A stretch of DNA of 64,000 nucleotides, taken from M3007 sp041741155 (GTDB taxonomy: Bacteria; Bacteroidota; Bacteroidia; Chitinophagales; Saprospiraceae). The stretch lies in assembly GCA_041741155.1 (NCBI GenBank), contig JBGSKO010000174.1, forward strand, positions 17,820 to 81,819, given 5' to 3'. Numbering within the stretch: the stretch's first letter is position 1; every line of letters begins with the position of its first letter. Shown here in pieces: positions 43,356-53,812 of the stretch. The position numbers were made by a program, and so were the translations under genes. The notes beneath the pieces were generated by a model. The model did not search any database, was not told where the DNA came from, and saw nothing but the letters and a program-made list of their open reading frames with translations.

Positions 43356-44513
43356 TTACAGCCCAAGCATATTGAAACTGTAGTACAACGAAATCCCTTG
43401 CAGACTGATCCGTCCGTTGCAGAAAGCAGGGTCGGTGCAGTGGCGGTTGTACAGCGCATCGAGGTCGGACAGGCCGAGGTTTGCCCGCAAGCCAAAGGCG
43501 CCGCCGAGGTCTTTTTTGCCGATATTGAACCGGTACTGAATGCCGGTTATAAGTCCGAAATCATTCTTTTTGAAATCGTTGTTGGCATCGAACAGTTTGT
43601 TTTCGCTGGCGGGTTTTTCATCGCCGGAAGTACCGTTATACAACAACCGGCTGTAGTATGGCCCGGCCAGAATGGTTAGACGTCCGTCGCGTTTCAGATT
43701 GATTTCCGGGACGGCAGCCAGCGTGAACCAAACTTGTTTGTACGCGACATCCCGGACGTAGTTGATGACTGTATCAGTGATAGCGGTGTAGGAGGATTTG
43801 GCGTTTGCGGATTTGCCCATCAGGCCGAGTTCGGCATTAAGCGAAATAAAACCGCCGTTGCCTTTGAAACGAAATTGCGTGCCCAGTTCCCAACCCAATC
43901 GGGGGGAGGTTTGCGGGTTTTTGGATACGAACGCAGGGTCGTCGGAGGCCGGAAAATTGCCCGTTGCGCGGATGTTGAAGACGTTGACCCCTCCGCGGAT
44001 GCGAAACTCAATGGCTGCGGGGGTGAATTCCCGCTCGAAAACATATTCCTCGGTAATGGTTCGCGTGCCGCGTTTGCCCTCGTTGGTCACCTGGAGCTCG
44101 CGGCGGCCGAGCAGGCGGTAGCGGATTTTTTGCGGGTTGTCTTGTTCGGTGTTTTCAAATAAATATCCCTCCCGGTCTGCCAGTACGAGTTCGTACGGAA
44201 CCGGCTGGTTGTTGTTCAGTCCGCGGATTGTAAGGTGGTAAATGATAAATTCGCCCCGCAACTCGAGGCGCATACTCTTGAGCAGCACGGTGTCGCCGTT
44301 TTCAGTTTTGATCCGCACTTCTCGGCCCGTCATGGTGCTGTCATTTTCGATGTTCCAAAGTTCAAGCCGGTCACCCCGGTCCTGAGGCATGAACCACACA
44401 CCATTCAGCACGCTTAGCTCGCGGAAAATGATGTCGGCGTCCTCAATTTGGGCCGAAAGAAAGAGGGGAAAGAACATTCCAAGAATTAGCAGGGGGTATT
44501 GTCGAATGTGCAT
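43356..44513 (-). CDS. Outer-membrane beta-barrel protein with lipocalin-like N-terminal part
   Basis: 385 residues with signal peptide MHIRQYPLLILGMFFPLFLSAQ. Residues about 30-145 (LNGVWFMPQDRGDRLELWNI, SMRLELRGEFIIYHLTIRGL) resemble the small lipocalin-like DUF6265 group. The C-terminal 220 residues look like a PorT/porin-family barrel (PRLGWELGTQFRFKGNGGFI, DFGLITGIQYRFNIGKKDLG) ending in GISLYYSFNMLGL. The function is not known. It is likely co-transcribed with the RNase H gene. Confidence 0.75.
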   Translation of the reverse strand: MHIRQYPLLILGMFFPLFLSAQIEDADIIFRELSVLNGVWFMPQDRGDRLELWNIENDSTMTGREVRIKTENGDTVLLKSMRLELRGEFIIYHLTIRGLNNNQPVPYELVLADREGYLFENTEQDNPQKIRYRLLGRRELQVTNEGKRGTRTITEEYVFEREFTPAAIEFRIRGGVNVFNIRATGNFPASDDPAFVSKNPQTSPRLGWELGTQFRFKGNGGFISLNAELGLMGKSANAKSSYTAITDTVINYVRDVAYKQVWFTLAAVPEINLKRDGRLTILAGPYYSRLLYNGTSGDEKPASENKLFDANNDFKKNDFGLITGIQYRFNIGKKDLGGAFGLRANLGLSDLDALYNRHCTDPAFCNGRISLQGISLYYSFNMLGL

Positions 44514-44570
44514 AGCCTAAATTTTGAGGCAAAAAAACGAAGAAATATCAAGAAGCCAACCAAGAAACCC

Positions 44571-47500
44571 TTAACGCACCACCAAACGCGCCGCGCCCAC
44601 TTCTTTCCCACTTACTAAGCGAAGGCTGTACACGCCCGACGGGAGGCCCGTCAAGTCGAGGACTGTGGAAAACTGCTGACCGTTTGACTCTGTTTTTTGC
44701 TGGAACAACAGACGGCCAGCGGCGTCGAATATATCTGCGCGCATGACGCCGGCCGGCGCGTGGCGCAGGGTCAGCAAGAAACGCCCGGTGCCGGGGTTTG
44801 GCTGCACAATAAGGCCCCATGCTTGTTCCGGAGATACCGTGCCGACGTAGTCCACCAGCACCATTTCAGATGCAGCCGTACAGCCGTTTTCATCGCGAAC
44901 GAGTACCGTGTAGGCGCCATTAGGCAAATCAGGGAACACAGGCGAGGACTGATAGGTCGTTCCATCAAGGCTGTATTCCAGATTTCCGGTGGCGCCCGAA
45001 GCCGTCGCGGTGATGACGTTGTCGGTCGCGGTAGCAGAAACCAGCAGTGCCGGCGGATCGGTCAGGGTTGCGGTCACCTCAATCATTTCGCCCAGCGCAT
45101 CGGTAATAATGTACGTATAGGTTCCGGCTGCCAGGCCTGACAAAATACACGGACCAGAAGCCATGCTGCAACTGTACGGCGGCGTGCCGCCAGTGGCTGC
45201 GAGCAGAATGATACCATCGGAAGCGCCTGCACAACTCGGATCGGTCACATCTGACCCTATAGATAGCGGGATATAGTTTACCTCAAACGCAACCACGCCC
45301 GTACAGCCGTTGGCATCGGTAATTGTCACTGTGTAGGCGCCGTTGCTCAAGTCGGGAAACATATTGCTGTCCTGTGGAACGCCGCCGTCCAGCGCATATT
45401 GATAGGGCGGTGTGCCTCCCGTAGCAGTGATCGTGGCATCTTTGCCGACCATCCCTGCCGATGCGCTGATCGGAGCCGGTTCTGCAAACACAAAGGACTG
45501 GGAAGACAGGGAGGTGCCCGCCGCGTCGCGCACTATAATCTCATGTTGGCCACCGCCAATATTTTCAAAAAGACTATCCGTTTGGTACACGCCGCCGTCC
45601 AGACGGTAGGTGTATGGCGGCACACCGCCGGTTGCAGACACCAGCACCGAAACGGTTTCGCCGGCGCAGAGAATTTCACCGGCGACGGTCAAACTCAGAA
45701 TAACCAGCGGTGGCACAGCAACCGTGGCAGTTGCTGTGGCCGTGCAGCCGTTGGCATCGCGCACCGTGACGGTGTAGTCGCCATTGGCCAATCCGCCGAA
45801 CGTGTTTGTTACCTGGAAATTTTGTCCGTCCAGACTGTACTCCAGCACACCGGTACCGCCCGTGGCATTGGCAGTGATAGCATTCAGATTGACGGCAACA
45901 TTCAGTGTAATGGCCGGCGGTTGGCTCACTGTAGCTATTTCGGTGGCCGTATTGCCTGAATCATCCACTACCACTACGGTGTATGTTCCGGCGCTTAAAC
46001 CGCCAAACACGTTGCTGTCCTGAAAACCAACCCCGTCGAGGCTGTATTGGTACGGCGCGACGCCGCCTGCAACAGTCACTGTCAGGGTACCATCGGAACC
46101 GGCGTGGCATGAAACAGCGCCCGCACTGATCTGCTGTACAAGCAGCGGCCCCACATACACCGTTACGGTAGCAGTGGCGGTGCAGCCATTGGCATCGCGA
46201 ATAGTAACGGTGTAGTCGCCGTTGGGCTGGTTTTCAAAAAGCGGGTCGGTCTGGAAAATACTACCGTCGAGGCTGTATTCCAACGGCGGCGTACCGCCAG
46301 CGGCCAGTACGGAAATGTCGTCATTGGTGGTGGTGGCTGTAGCGACAATCCCCGTCGGGTTGTCCACCACCACAGGGTTTGTTTCTGCGGTAAAACCAAA
46401 ATCATCCGTTACCACCACCGAATAGGTTCCGGCGGGCAGGTTGTCGAATACATTGGAAAATTGCGCCGCCCCGCCATTAAGACTGTACAAGAGCGGCGGC
46501 GTACCGCCCGTGACTGCAGCGGTGATTTGAGCGGTAGCGGCATCGCGGCACAAAAGCGGTTGGGTAAGATTGGCGGTGGCGTTCAGGTTGTTTTGCAGGA
46601 TAATGATCTCGAACGTTGTCCCGTGAATCCACCCGCCTGTACTGCTATCTGTGGCATCGAACAGGAAGGCATCGTTGAACCAGCCGGCACCGTCGTTGGC
46701 GTACGCTACAACGCCCGCGAGAATATCCGCCTGGGTAAATGTACCGCCAATACCCAGCGGGGCACCATGGAGCAGCAGGTCGCCGTGTTCGGGCAGGCTG
46801 AGCAGGGTAAATACCCCGTCGGTTGTGTTTCCGCTAAAAATTTGAAGAATCAGGTGCTCAAGGCCGAGGCTTTTGGTGCTGCCGTTGGCGAGGGTGAGCG
46901 GGTTATTGACCAAAATTTCTGCCGGCGGCACCGCTTCCAAAAAACAGAAGGTGAGCCCCCATTCGGTAATGGCGCCGCCGTCTTCCGGAAAATTATCGGC
47001 AATCTCCAGTTCCCAAACACCCTTGGCTTGAGCGTTGTCAAAGCCACCAAGTGCTTCTATGGGTTGGAATACGCCGCTAATGGCCGGCATATTATCGCAC
47101 GTATTTTCCAAATCGGCGGCAGTTAAAAGGGCCTCGTCGTCGAGTTGCAGGTCCAAATTTTCGCCGTTGCAACCACTGCTGATGTCCGGGAATCCGGGCT
47201 GGTCAAACAGCATTATTGAAGAACCGTCCGGCGCAATTAGCCGCGCGATGAGATCGCCCACCCACGAGTGGTCCACTTTCATACTAATATTCACATCGGT
47301 GATGAACCGGTCGTCCGGTATATCCAGTTTTGATGTCACGATGGAAGTCTCGGTACTGGAAATAGCAACAGGAACATTAGTGCTGGCGAAGGTGAAGTCA
47401 CAGGCGGATTGGCCGGTTTGAAAAGCGAAAACGGAGGAAAAATCGCTTTGACCGCAAGCGTTTTCTACACGAACACGCCAGTAATAAACGGTAGCAGTGT

Positions 47501-49934
47501 TCAATCCCGATGCGGTTGTGGAGGTTGTGGTCGTTGTTTGGTCCAATACCACCGTGCCGGCTTCGAACGACGGGTTGGTGGCTATCTGAACCTGATAAGT
47601 TAACGCGTCGGGCACGGCGCTCCACGTAAGGGTCGGCGCCGGTATGATGTTTCCGGCTCCGTCTGCCGGGTCCAGCAGAGTGGGCGTTCCGGGTATGCCT
47701 TCCAGTACGGTTAGTTCGATCGTGCGGATGCGCGCAATAGTGCCACTTTCGGCGGTCAGGGTGATCGCGTACACGCCGGGCTGGTCGAGATTGGAAATAT
47801 CAATTTGAGCGCTACTGCCGGGGAGGACAGGATTGGGACTAATGGAAACGGTTGCATTGGCAGGCGCACCCGTTAGCGTCAGGTTCACGGGGTCCCCAAA
47901 GCCCGCCGAACTGGCGATCTCTGCCGTAAAATTCAGTGCATTCCCGGTACAGACCTGCTCGGCAGCATTGGCGGAAACATTCAGAAAAAAGGTGGGAACC
48001 GGTGGAATTTCAATGCTGAAATTTTGATCGGAAATATCGAAAAAGACATTTCCAATGGCTTGGACCATGACGCGACAGGTAGTAGAAAGTTGATTCGGTA
48101 CTTCTACGTTTGCCGAGCCGGTATTGGGTACAGTATCGGCCAGCACATACGGATATGTAAATCCGCCGTCGGTGGAAAGCAATATGCGTACCTGCGCACA
48201 ATTGACCGGTGCTGCGTTGGTGTTGGCTACGTCCCAGGTAACGGTCTTCGTGTCGGCGACATACCAGACCGCCGCCATGTTGGGGTCCGTGACGACGAAT
48301 GGGCCTGCCGATCCGGCTACGGTCAGCACGAGGTTGTCTTCGCCTGTGCAGCCGCCATCGGGGTTGTTGTCGCGCACGGTCACACGGAAGTTCAGGGTTC
48401 GGGCTACGCCGGGCAACTGTTCCCAGGTGGGGTTGGTATTGTTCACCAAATCCGGCAAGCGCGGGAAGTAGCGCGTGGGCGCGGGATCGGGATTAAAGGA
48501 GCGGAACATCGGGCCTGCGGTATTGGTTGGCAGCGGCGGCATGGTAGCCGTTTGGTTGTTCATTTGTTCCCAGCAGTAGGTGAGCGGATCGGCATCGGGG
48601 TCTGTGGCAATGGCCGTCAGGGCAAAGGGTGTGGATCGCGGAATGACATACTCTACTGCTCCACCGTCCACTACCGGGGCATTGTTTCCCGTGACAGTTT
48701 TGACCGGGCAGACATTACCCGGACCGGTAGTGATGTAGTTGGTAATTTCCTGCAGGTTGATCGCATGGAAGTACGGATCGCTGTTAGGTTGTATGTTGGG
48801 GCTGCAAATACCGGCGTAGCCCATGATGGTGGAAGCGCTGCCGGGTTCCATAGCGGTGTTTGGGTTGCGGCCACAGGAGTTGTTTTGGGTGTGGTTGCCG
48901 CTGAACTGGTGCCCCATTTCGTGGGCCACATAATCCACGTCGAAGGGGTCGCCGATGGGTGTGTTGCGGCCCGTTACGCCACGGGCTTTGGTAGAGTTGT
49001 TGCACACCACGCCGACGCCTGCGATACCGCCGCCGCCGGTGCTGAACACGTGCCCGATGTCGTAGTTGGCCGAGCCGATGATGGTGTTACACTTGGTCTG
49101 GTTTTGTCCGAGCATGGTGGAGCCGTTGCCATTGGAGAAGCCATCGGTCGCCGGGTCGAGGTAAATGAGCGAATCGTTGCCCGCAATGATCTGCATGGTG
49201 ACGGAGAGGTCACGCTCATAAATGCCGTTCACACGGTTCATGGTTGTATTCATGGCAGCCAGCACCAACGGTTTGGTGGCGCCGTGAAAGGCGGCATATT
49301 CCCCCGTACAGGCCAAGGCCAATCGGTACCGGCGAAACGTACAGTCCCCTGCGAGTTCCGGCACATCGTTTTTGACTGCGTCCGGTTGCACCGTTTCCGG
49401 ATCGAGCGAACAGGAAAACGGTTCTTTCGGGTCGAGGTCTTGCTTGCGATAGACGATGCAGTGTTCGCGGTCGCCTTGCCGGTACGGATCAATAAAAATG
49501 GAGCCGTATCGTGCCGAGCGGATCATGGCGTGGAAACCCTGCGGCGTGAGGTCGCATTTGAGCGAGGCGGTAGGGTCATCCAGGCCGGCACCGGTGTAGC
49601 AGCGGATTTCCGGATATTTGGCCTGCAAGGCTGGTGCCATCACGGGCGATTCGGTGATGCGGAAGCGGCCCCAACTTCCGTCGGGCAGCGGGAGTGTGAG
49701 TACAATTTCCTGCTCCGGGCCACCGGGAGGTCGAAAACGTTCCGGTGCGGCAACCAGCAGGGGCTGTATCTGCGTCAGGTCAAGTCGAACGGTGCGATAC
49801 GTCCGGGGTACGATGTGGCGGACGGCTTTTTTCGACGCCGGAATGGCTTTTTCGGGAATATCGGTCCAGATATTTTGGGAAAAAAGTGCGCAGGTTTGCG
49901 CCATTAGCAAGCAGCAAAGAAAATGTTTGAGCAT
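44571..49934 (-). CDS. T9SS-exported reprolysin-like metalloprotease with P-domain and eight SprB-type modules
   Basis: 1787 residues. Signal peptide MLKHFLCCLLMAQTCALFSQ, propeptide, then a zinc metallopeptidase with HEMGHQFSGNH (ligands His338, His342, His348; base Glu339) and the Met-turn TIMGYAGIC, as in M12B-like bacterial proteases. Next are Ig-like and fibronectin modules (LTWSAVPDALTYQVQIATNP), a proprotein-convertase P-domain (ISMKVDHSWVGDLIARLIAP), a cadherin/CSPG-like segment and about eight SprB-type repeats alternating between a Cys-bearing and a Cys-less form. The C-terminal type A sorting domain (IVQPNPGTGRFLLTL, LPSGVYSLRLVSGKEVGAAR) directs T9SS export. It probably degrades proteins outside the cell. 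It is divergent from the DUF5686 gene. Confidence 0.94.
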   Translation of the reverse strand: MLKHFLCCLLMAQTCALFSQNIWTDIPEKAIPASKKAVRHIVPRTYRTVRLDLTQIQPLLVAAPERFRPPGGPEQEIVLTLPLPDGSWGRFRITESPVMAPALQAKYPEIRCYTGAGLDDPTASLKCDLTPQGFHAMIRSARYGSIFIDPYRQGDREHCIVYRKQDLDPKEPFSCSLDPETVQPDAVKNDVPELAGDCTFRRYRLALACTGEYAAFHGATKPLVLAAMNTTMNRVNGIYERDLSVTMQIIAGNDSLIYLDPATDGFSNGNGSTMLGQNQTKCNTIIGSANYDIGHVFSTGGGGIAGVGVVCNNSTKARGVTGRNTPIGDPFDVDYVAHEMGHQFSGNHTQNNSCGRNPNTAMEPGSASTIMGYAGICSPNIQPNSDPYFHAINLQEITNYITTGPGNVCPVKTVTGNNAPVVDGGAVEYVIPRSTPFALTAIATDPDADPLTYCWEQMNNQTATMPPLPTNTAGPMFRSFNPDPAPTRYFPRLPDLVNNTNPTWEQLPGVARTLNFRVTVRDNNPDGGCTGEDNLVLTVAGSAGPFVVTDPNMAAVWYVADTKTVTWDVANTNAAPVNCAQVRILLSTDGGFTYPYVLADTVPNTGSANVEVPNQLSTTCRVMVQAIGNVFFDISDQNFSIEIPPVPTFFLNVSANAAEQVCTGNALNFTAEIASSAGFGDPVNLTLTGAPANATVSISPNPVLPGSSAQIDISNLDQPGVYAITLTAESGTIARIRTIELTVLEGIPGTPTLLDPADGAGNIIPAPTLTWSAVPDALTYQVQIATNPSFEAGTVVLDQTTTTTSTTASGLNTATVYYWRVRVENACGQSDFSSVFAFQTGQSACDFTFASTNVPVAISSTETSIVTSKLDIPDDRFITDVNISMKVDHSWVGDLIARLIAPDGSSIMLFDQPGFPDISSGCNGENLDLQLDDEALLTAADLENTCDNMPAISGVFQPIEALGGFDNAQAKGVWELEIADNFPEDGGAITEWGLTFCFLEAVPPAEILVNNPLTLANGSTKSLGLEHLILQIFSGNTTDGVFTLLSLPEHGDLLLHGAPLGIGGTFTQADILAGVVAYANDGAGWFNDAFLFDATDSSTGGWIHGTTFEIIILQNNLNATANLTQPLLCRDAATAQITAAVTGGTPPLLYSLNGGAAQFSNVFDNLPAGTYSVVVTDDFGFTAETNPVVVDNPTGIVATATTTNDDISVLAAGGTPPLEYSLDGSIFQTDPLFENQPNGDYTVTIRDANGCTATATVTVYVGPLLVQQISAGAVSCHAGSDGTLTVTVAGGVAPYQYSLDGVGFQDSNVFGGLSAGTYTVVVVDDSGNTATEIATVSQPPAITLNVAVNLNAITANATGGTGVLEYSLDGQNFQVTNTFGGLANGDYTVTVRDANGCTATATATVAVPPLVILSLTVAGEILCAGETVSVLVSATGGVPPYTYRLDGGVYQTDSLFENIGGGQHEIIVRDAAGTSLSSQSFVFAEPAPISASAGMVGKDATITATGGTPPYQYALDGGVPQDSNMFPDLSNGAYTVTITDANGCTGVVAFEVNYIPLSIGSDVTDPSCAGASDGIILLAATGGTPPYSCSMASGPCILSGLAAGTYTYIITDALGEMIEVTATLTDPPALLVSATATDNVITATASGATGNLEYSLDGTTYQSSPVFPDLPNGAYTVLVRDENGCTAASEMVLVDYVGTVSPEQAWGLIVQPNPGTGRFLLTLRHAPAGVMRADIFDAAGRLLFQQKTESNGQQFSTVLDLTGLPSGVYSLRLVSGKEVGAARLVVR

Positions 49935-50146
49935 AAAGGCAAGAAGAAGGAGCGATGATAAATGAAGAGCAAACGAAGAGCGGTTTGCTGCAAAAAACAG
50001 GCGAATGTAGGGCAGCTACAGGTTATGCGGAATACGGGAATTCGTTTTGGTACGATAACATCCAAAAAAACACAAAACTTATACGATTAGTAGCTGTTCC
50101 TCGACTCCAAAACTTTCTGACGAGAAACTTCGTAACTGATTATCTC

Positions 50147-52651
50147 ATGCATACATACGTACTCCAATCGCTCTTCTGCCTGCTCGCCACAATCGGTTTT
50201 ACCCAAAAACCGATTCAGGGAACCGTCACAGATCCTCAAGGCACGCCTTTGGCTTTCGTGACGGTACTGCTCAACAACGAACCCGGCAAAGGCGTACTCA
50301 CCGATATCGAAGGCAGATTTTCTATCGGGGCAGACGTAGAGGTTCGGGTGCTCGGTTTTCGGTATGTCGGTTTTGATCCGCGTGTCGTGGAAGCGGATCT
50401 CTGGAACAAAACACCAGCGAACCCACTCGTTATTGTGCTGAATCCCGCCGAACTTGCCCTTCCCGAGGCCGTGGTCCGCGCCGGTGAAAATCCCGCCGAT
50501 ATCCTTATTCGCAAAGCTATCGCCAATCGGCGGCGCAACAACCCAGACCTGCGCCGATCCTACACTTGTACTACATACAACAAGGTGCTGTTTGATATGG
50601 TACCCAACCGGGAGGTGTTTGAACAGGAATATGCCGACAAAGATACCTCCCGGGAGACCGTACGGGATGCCCGGACGCGCTTTGATAAAATAGAGCAGAA
50701 GGCCCGGGAGCGCCACGCTTTTATGATGGAGAGCGTCACCGAACGCTCCTTTCTGTTTCCGGATCTGGTGCAGGAAAATGTGCTGCTCAACCGCGTGGCC
50801 GGTTTTCAAAATGCCGGTATTGTGGCCTTGTCCAACATGGTACAACCTTTCTCGTTTTACGGCGATCACCTGACCATTCTGGACAAAAACTTCGTCAATC
50901 CTATTAGTCCGGGTAGTCCCGGTCTCTATTTTTTCCACATAGAAGATACCCTTTATGCCGGCCCCGACACCGTTTGGGTCATTTCCTTTCACCCACGCAA
51001 GGGCAAGGTATTCGAGGCGCTCGAAGGGGTGTTGCACCTGCACTCCCGCGGCTGGGCTACGCAAAATGTACGCGCTCAACCTGCAAATCCAGGTAACGTG
51101 TACCTCAAGCTTGAGCAGGCGTATCAGATGATAAACGGCGATGGAGGCCCGGCCGACACGGTCCACTGGTTTCCGGCGCAATTGAACTTCGAACTGGAGA
51201 TCAGAAAGTACCCCGCTCCGTTTGTGGGCATCCGCGGTGGCGGGCGCAGCTACATTACGGATGTACAGCTGGAGGCGCCGGTGCGGCTGCGCGATATAAA
51301 CCCAGACGCGCCCATTATCCTTTTGCCGGAAGCGAACACACGCTCGGATTCCGCCTGGATGCGCTGGCGCGACATGGCTCCGCTGAACGACAAAGAACTG
51401 CGCACCTACGTTTGGCTCGACAGTATTGGAGAATCTGAAAAATTCGATAATACAGCCGACCTGACCAGTTTTTTGACCACGGGCAGGTTGCCTATTGGCG
51501 GCTCGCAGGTAAGTCTTGATTTGCAGCATCTTCTTAAATTCAACGAATATGAGGGTGCCCGATTAGGCTTTGGCCTGAGTACAGGACAGGCGCGGCCGCT
51601 GTTGCCCCAACGCCGTCTGGAGTTAGGTGCTAATTTGGGTTATGGTTTCCGGGATAAAGGCTGGAAGTACGGCGCAAATGCGGTCTGGCGGATCACGCGC
51701 TCCCGGCAAACACGCTTGCATATCAGCTGGCAGCGAGATCTGCTGGAGCCGGGTGCGCTCTACGAAATTTCAAGTCCTGCGTTGTTTGACCGCAGTCTGT
51801 ATGCCCGGCGCATGGACCGCACCGACGAATTTGCTGCGTCGTTCGGCTCCCGGCTGGGGCGTTTTTTTACTACAGAAATTCGTTTCCGCAAACAGGATTT
51901 GCAGCCCGGCTATGCATACCGGTACGGTACCGGGGATGCGGGATTTGTGGATCGTTTCCGGTTCACGGAAACCACCGTTTCACTCCGGTTTGCCCACGGA
52001 GAGCGCCCCCGCACATTCCTCGCCAACGACGTGGGCACCACCCAGCGCCTGCCCGTGGTCGAACTGGCCTACACGCGGGGTTGGCGCGGCCTGTGGCAGG
52101 GCGAATACGACTACGCACGCTGGACGGCTGCCGTTTATCACTCTTTTTTTATGGGACGCCTGGGGCGCACGCGCTGGCGTGTGGAGGCCGGTCTCGTTTC
52201 TGCCGACGCACCTTTAGCCAAACTGTACACCCTCAACCAGGCAGGTCGCCGGGATGGTTGGGGCCTCAATCTCTTTGTGCTGCCCAATACATTCCAGGCG
52301 CTGCCGGATACCGCATTTGTGGCCGACCGCTTCATCAACCTCTATTTCGCCCAGGAAATTGGTCCCGTCTTTTACCGAAAAAAATACTCAGCACCCCACC
52401 TCACACTACTGCAAAATGCCGCTTGGGGCGACTTGCGCCGACCCGAGCTTCACCACGATCTCGGCTTCCGGACAGCCTTCAGGACCTTGCTTGAGACGGG
52501 TATACAACTGGACAACCTCTTTCGATTCAATTATATCAATATCGCCCATCTCGGTATCGGCGGCGCAGTATTCTACCGCTGGGGCGGGTTACAGTCCGAC
52601 AACTGGCGGGAAAACCTGACATTTCGGGCGACAATGCGGTTTGCGTTATGA
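50147..52651 (+). CDS. DUF5686 / carboxypeptidase-regulatory-domain outer-membrane protein
   Basis: 834 residues from ATG 50147 (MHTYVLQSLFCLLATIGFTQ, signal peptide); the frame opens at 49955 but the extension is not signal-like. Residues about 20-105 form the carboxypeptidase regulatory-like domain (IQGTVTDPQGTPLAFVTVLL) common to SusC/TonB receptors. The remainder matches the DUF5686 family: PADILIRKAIANRRRNNPDL, SFYGDHLTILDKNFVNPISP, and a long C-terminal barrel ending in NWRENLTFRATMRFAL. It lies in the outer membrane; function unknown. The usual length is about 800-850 residues. Confidence 0.9.
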   Translation: MHTYVLQSLFCLLATIGFTQKPIQGTVTDPQGTPLAFVTVLLNNEPGKGVLTDIEGRFSIGADVEVRVLGFRYVGFDPRVVEADLWNKTPANPLVIVLNPAELALPEAVVRAGENPADILIRKAIANRRRNNPDLRRSYTCTTYNKVLFDMVPNREVFEQEYADKDTSRETVRDARTRFDKIEQKARERHAFMMESVTERSFLFPDLVQENVLLNRVAGFQNAGIVALSNMVQPFSFYGDHLTILDKNFVNPISPGSPGLYFFHIEDTLYAGPDTVWVISFHPRKGKVFEALEGVLHLHSRGWATQNVRAQPANPGNVYLKLEQAYQMINGDGGPADTVHWFPAQLNFELEIRKYPAPFVGIRGGGRSYITDVQLEAPVRLRDINPDAPIILLPEANTRSDSAWMRWRDMAPLNDKELRTYVWLDSIGESEKFDNTADLTSFLTTGRLPIGGSQVSLDLQHLLKFNEYEGARLGFGLSTGQARPLLPQRRLELGANLGYGFRDKGWKYGANAVWRITRSRQTRLHISWQRDLLEPGALYEISSPALFDRSLYARRMDRTDEFAASFGSRLGRFFTTEIRFRKQDLQPGYAYRYGTGDAGFVDRFRFTETTVSLRFAHGERPRTFLANDVGTTQRLPVVELAYTRGWRGLWQGEYDYARWTAAVYHSFFMGRLGRTRWRVEAGLVSADAPLAKLYTLNQAGRRDGWGLNLFVLPNTFQALPDTAFVADRFINLYFAQEIGPVFYRKKYSAPHLTLLQNAAWGDLRRPELHHDLGFRTAFRTLLETGIQLDNLFRFNYINIAHLGIGGAVFYRWGGLQSDNWRENLTFRATMRFAL

Positions 52652-52744
52652 GGGCAGGAAGTGTTACTCTCGATGCATCCTGCGTTTCAACCCCGATTCC
52701 CTACCTTTACCCACAACTTTAATTCACTCAAAAAAAACAAGATT

Positions 52745-53431
52745 ATGCGTCTAACATGCGTACTCGTGACACTCCTGGGGTTGGCTTTCACCCCGAAACT
52801 CTCCGCCCAATGGACCATGGTGACGGAAATCGAAAAATCCATGTCCTTCGGCACACGGCCCGGGTTTGCCGTAAGTTTCCCCAATACCGATATCAAGTTG
52901 GTGGATAACGTCTGGACCGACTTTGTCAAAAACAACTTTGGCAGCAAATTGAAAAAGGGCAAGAAAGGTGAAAAATCTGCCGCAGGGTGCCGGTCGGCCA
53001 GCATCAGCGCGGGTGATTTCACCCTGTATTCCGAGGTGGAAAAAATAGGTGATGGCGCTCAACTCAACGCCTGGTTCGATGTGGGCGCGTTCTTTCTGAA
53101 TCGAAACGATGATCCTACCCGAACCAATGAGACCAAGGATCTGCTCAACAAGTACTACTTTGAGGTACGCCGCGCCGCCGCAGATGTGGAGGTAAAAGCA
53201 GAAGAAAACAAGCTGAAAGACCTGGACAACAAGATGAAAAAACTCAAACGGGATAACGACAACCTGAACAGAGACATCGAAAATTACAAGGCCAAACTCA
53301 AAAAAGCTGAAGAGGATCTGGTGCAAAACCAAAAAGATCAGGAAGCTACTCTAATTGACATGGATCGCCAGCGCGAAGCAGTAGAACAGGCGAACCAACG
53401 CAAGGCCAATGTGGAAAATGAGCGGCAGTAG
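52745..53431 (+). CDS. Secreted coiled-coil protein of unknown function
   Basis: 228 residues from ATG 52745 (MRLTCVLVTLLGLAFTPKLSAQ, signal peptide); a near-consensus -7 box TACCTTTA at 52702 precedes it. The first 130 residues are mixed (MSFGTRPGFAVSFPNTDIKL, GCRSASISAGDFTLYSEVEK). Residues about 145-225 form a continuous charged coiled coil (NKLKDLDNKMKKLKRDNDNL). No family is recognised. It may be a structural or chaperone-like periplasmic protein. Confidence 0.7.
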   Translation: MRLTCVLVTLLGLAFTPKLSAQWTMVTEIEKSMSFGTRPGFAVSFPNTDIKLVDNVWTDFVKNNFGSKLKKGKKGEKSAAGCRSASISAGDFTLYSEVEKIGDGAQLNAWFDVGAFFLNRNDDPTRTNETKDLLNKYYFEVRRAAADVEVKAEENKLKDLDNKMKKLKRDNDNLNRDIENYKAKLKKAEEDLVQNQKDQEATLIDMDRQREAVEQANQRKANVENERQ

Positions 53432-53674
53432 CAGTGCGACTTTGGGCGTGGTTCAAAACAAAACCTGTTAAGTTGATCGGCCAAAAATGCGTTCCATTTT
53501 TTTTTTCACAACCGCGATTTAATCCAAACTTTACACGGGCTTTACCGTCAGGTGTTAACCGTGTTTTTTTGTAAAGAAAATTGAGCACAAAACAGGGCAA
53601 CCTAACCGGCTACCAGTCATAATTTTAACACATTTCAGGCATTAAAACTGTGCCGAAAAACAGCCTGAAACCGA

Positions 53675-53752
53675 TGTGGAAAACGACATGCCAATGTGGA
53701 TAAGTTGCCTTGTTTTTTTATTTATCCACATGCTGCCCTGGGGTTTTCCACA
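53675..53752. other. Cluster of four DnaA-box-like sites (candidate oriC or DnaA-controlled region)
   Basis: Within 78 bp: TGTGGAAAA (53675), TGTGGATAA (53695), TTATCCACA (53722) and TTTTCCACA (53744). The two inner boxes are perfect DnaA consensus, the outer two differ at one base, and the left pair is in opposite orientation to the right pair, giving mirror symmetry. AT-rich sequence with T-runs (53496-53506, 53565-53572 and 53712-53718) surrounds it. The whole 53432-53836 gap has no gene and ends in the dnaB promoter. It is either a replication origin or a DnaA regulatory region for dnaB. Confidence 0.6.
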
Positions 53753-53804
53753 GATTTTGTGCAATACGGATTGTTTGGAAAGACATCGGTTGCTGATTTC
53801 AGAG

Positions 53805-53812
53805 TAGGTTTG
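53805..53812 (+). promoter_or_regulatory. -7 box TAGGTTTG for dnaB
   Basis: Matches TAnnTTTG and lies 24 bp before ATG 53837, just downstream of the DnaA-box cluster. It supports 53837 rather than the upstream ATG-like starts of the frame. Confidence 0.5.

Noticed and set aside
41092..43383. 763-codon open frame on the plus strand
   Set aside because: It lies opposite the GH20 and RNase H genes, which have clear catalytic motifs; the open antisense frame follows from the GC-rich codon use.
48024..49907. 627-codon open frame on the plus strand
   Set aside because: Antisense shadow of the metalloprotease; no signal peptide or known motif.
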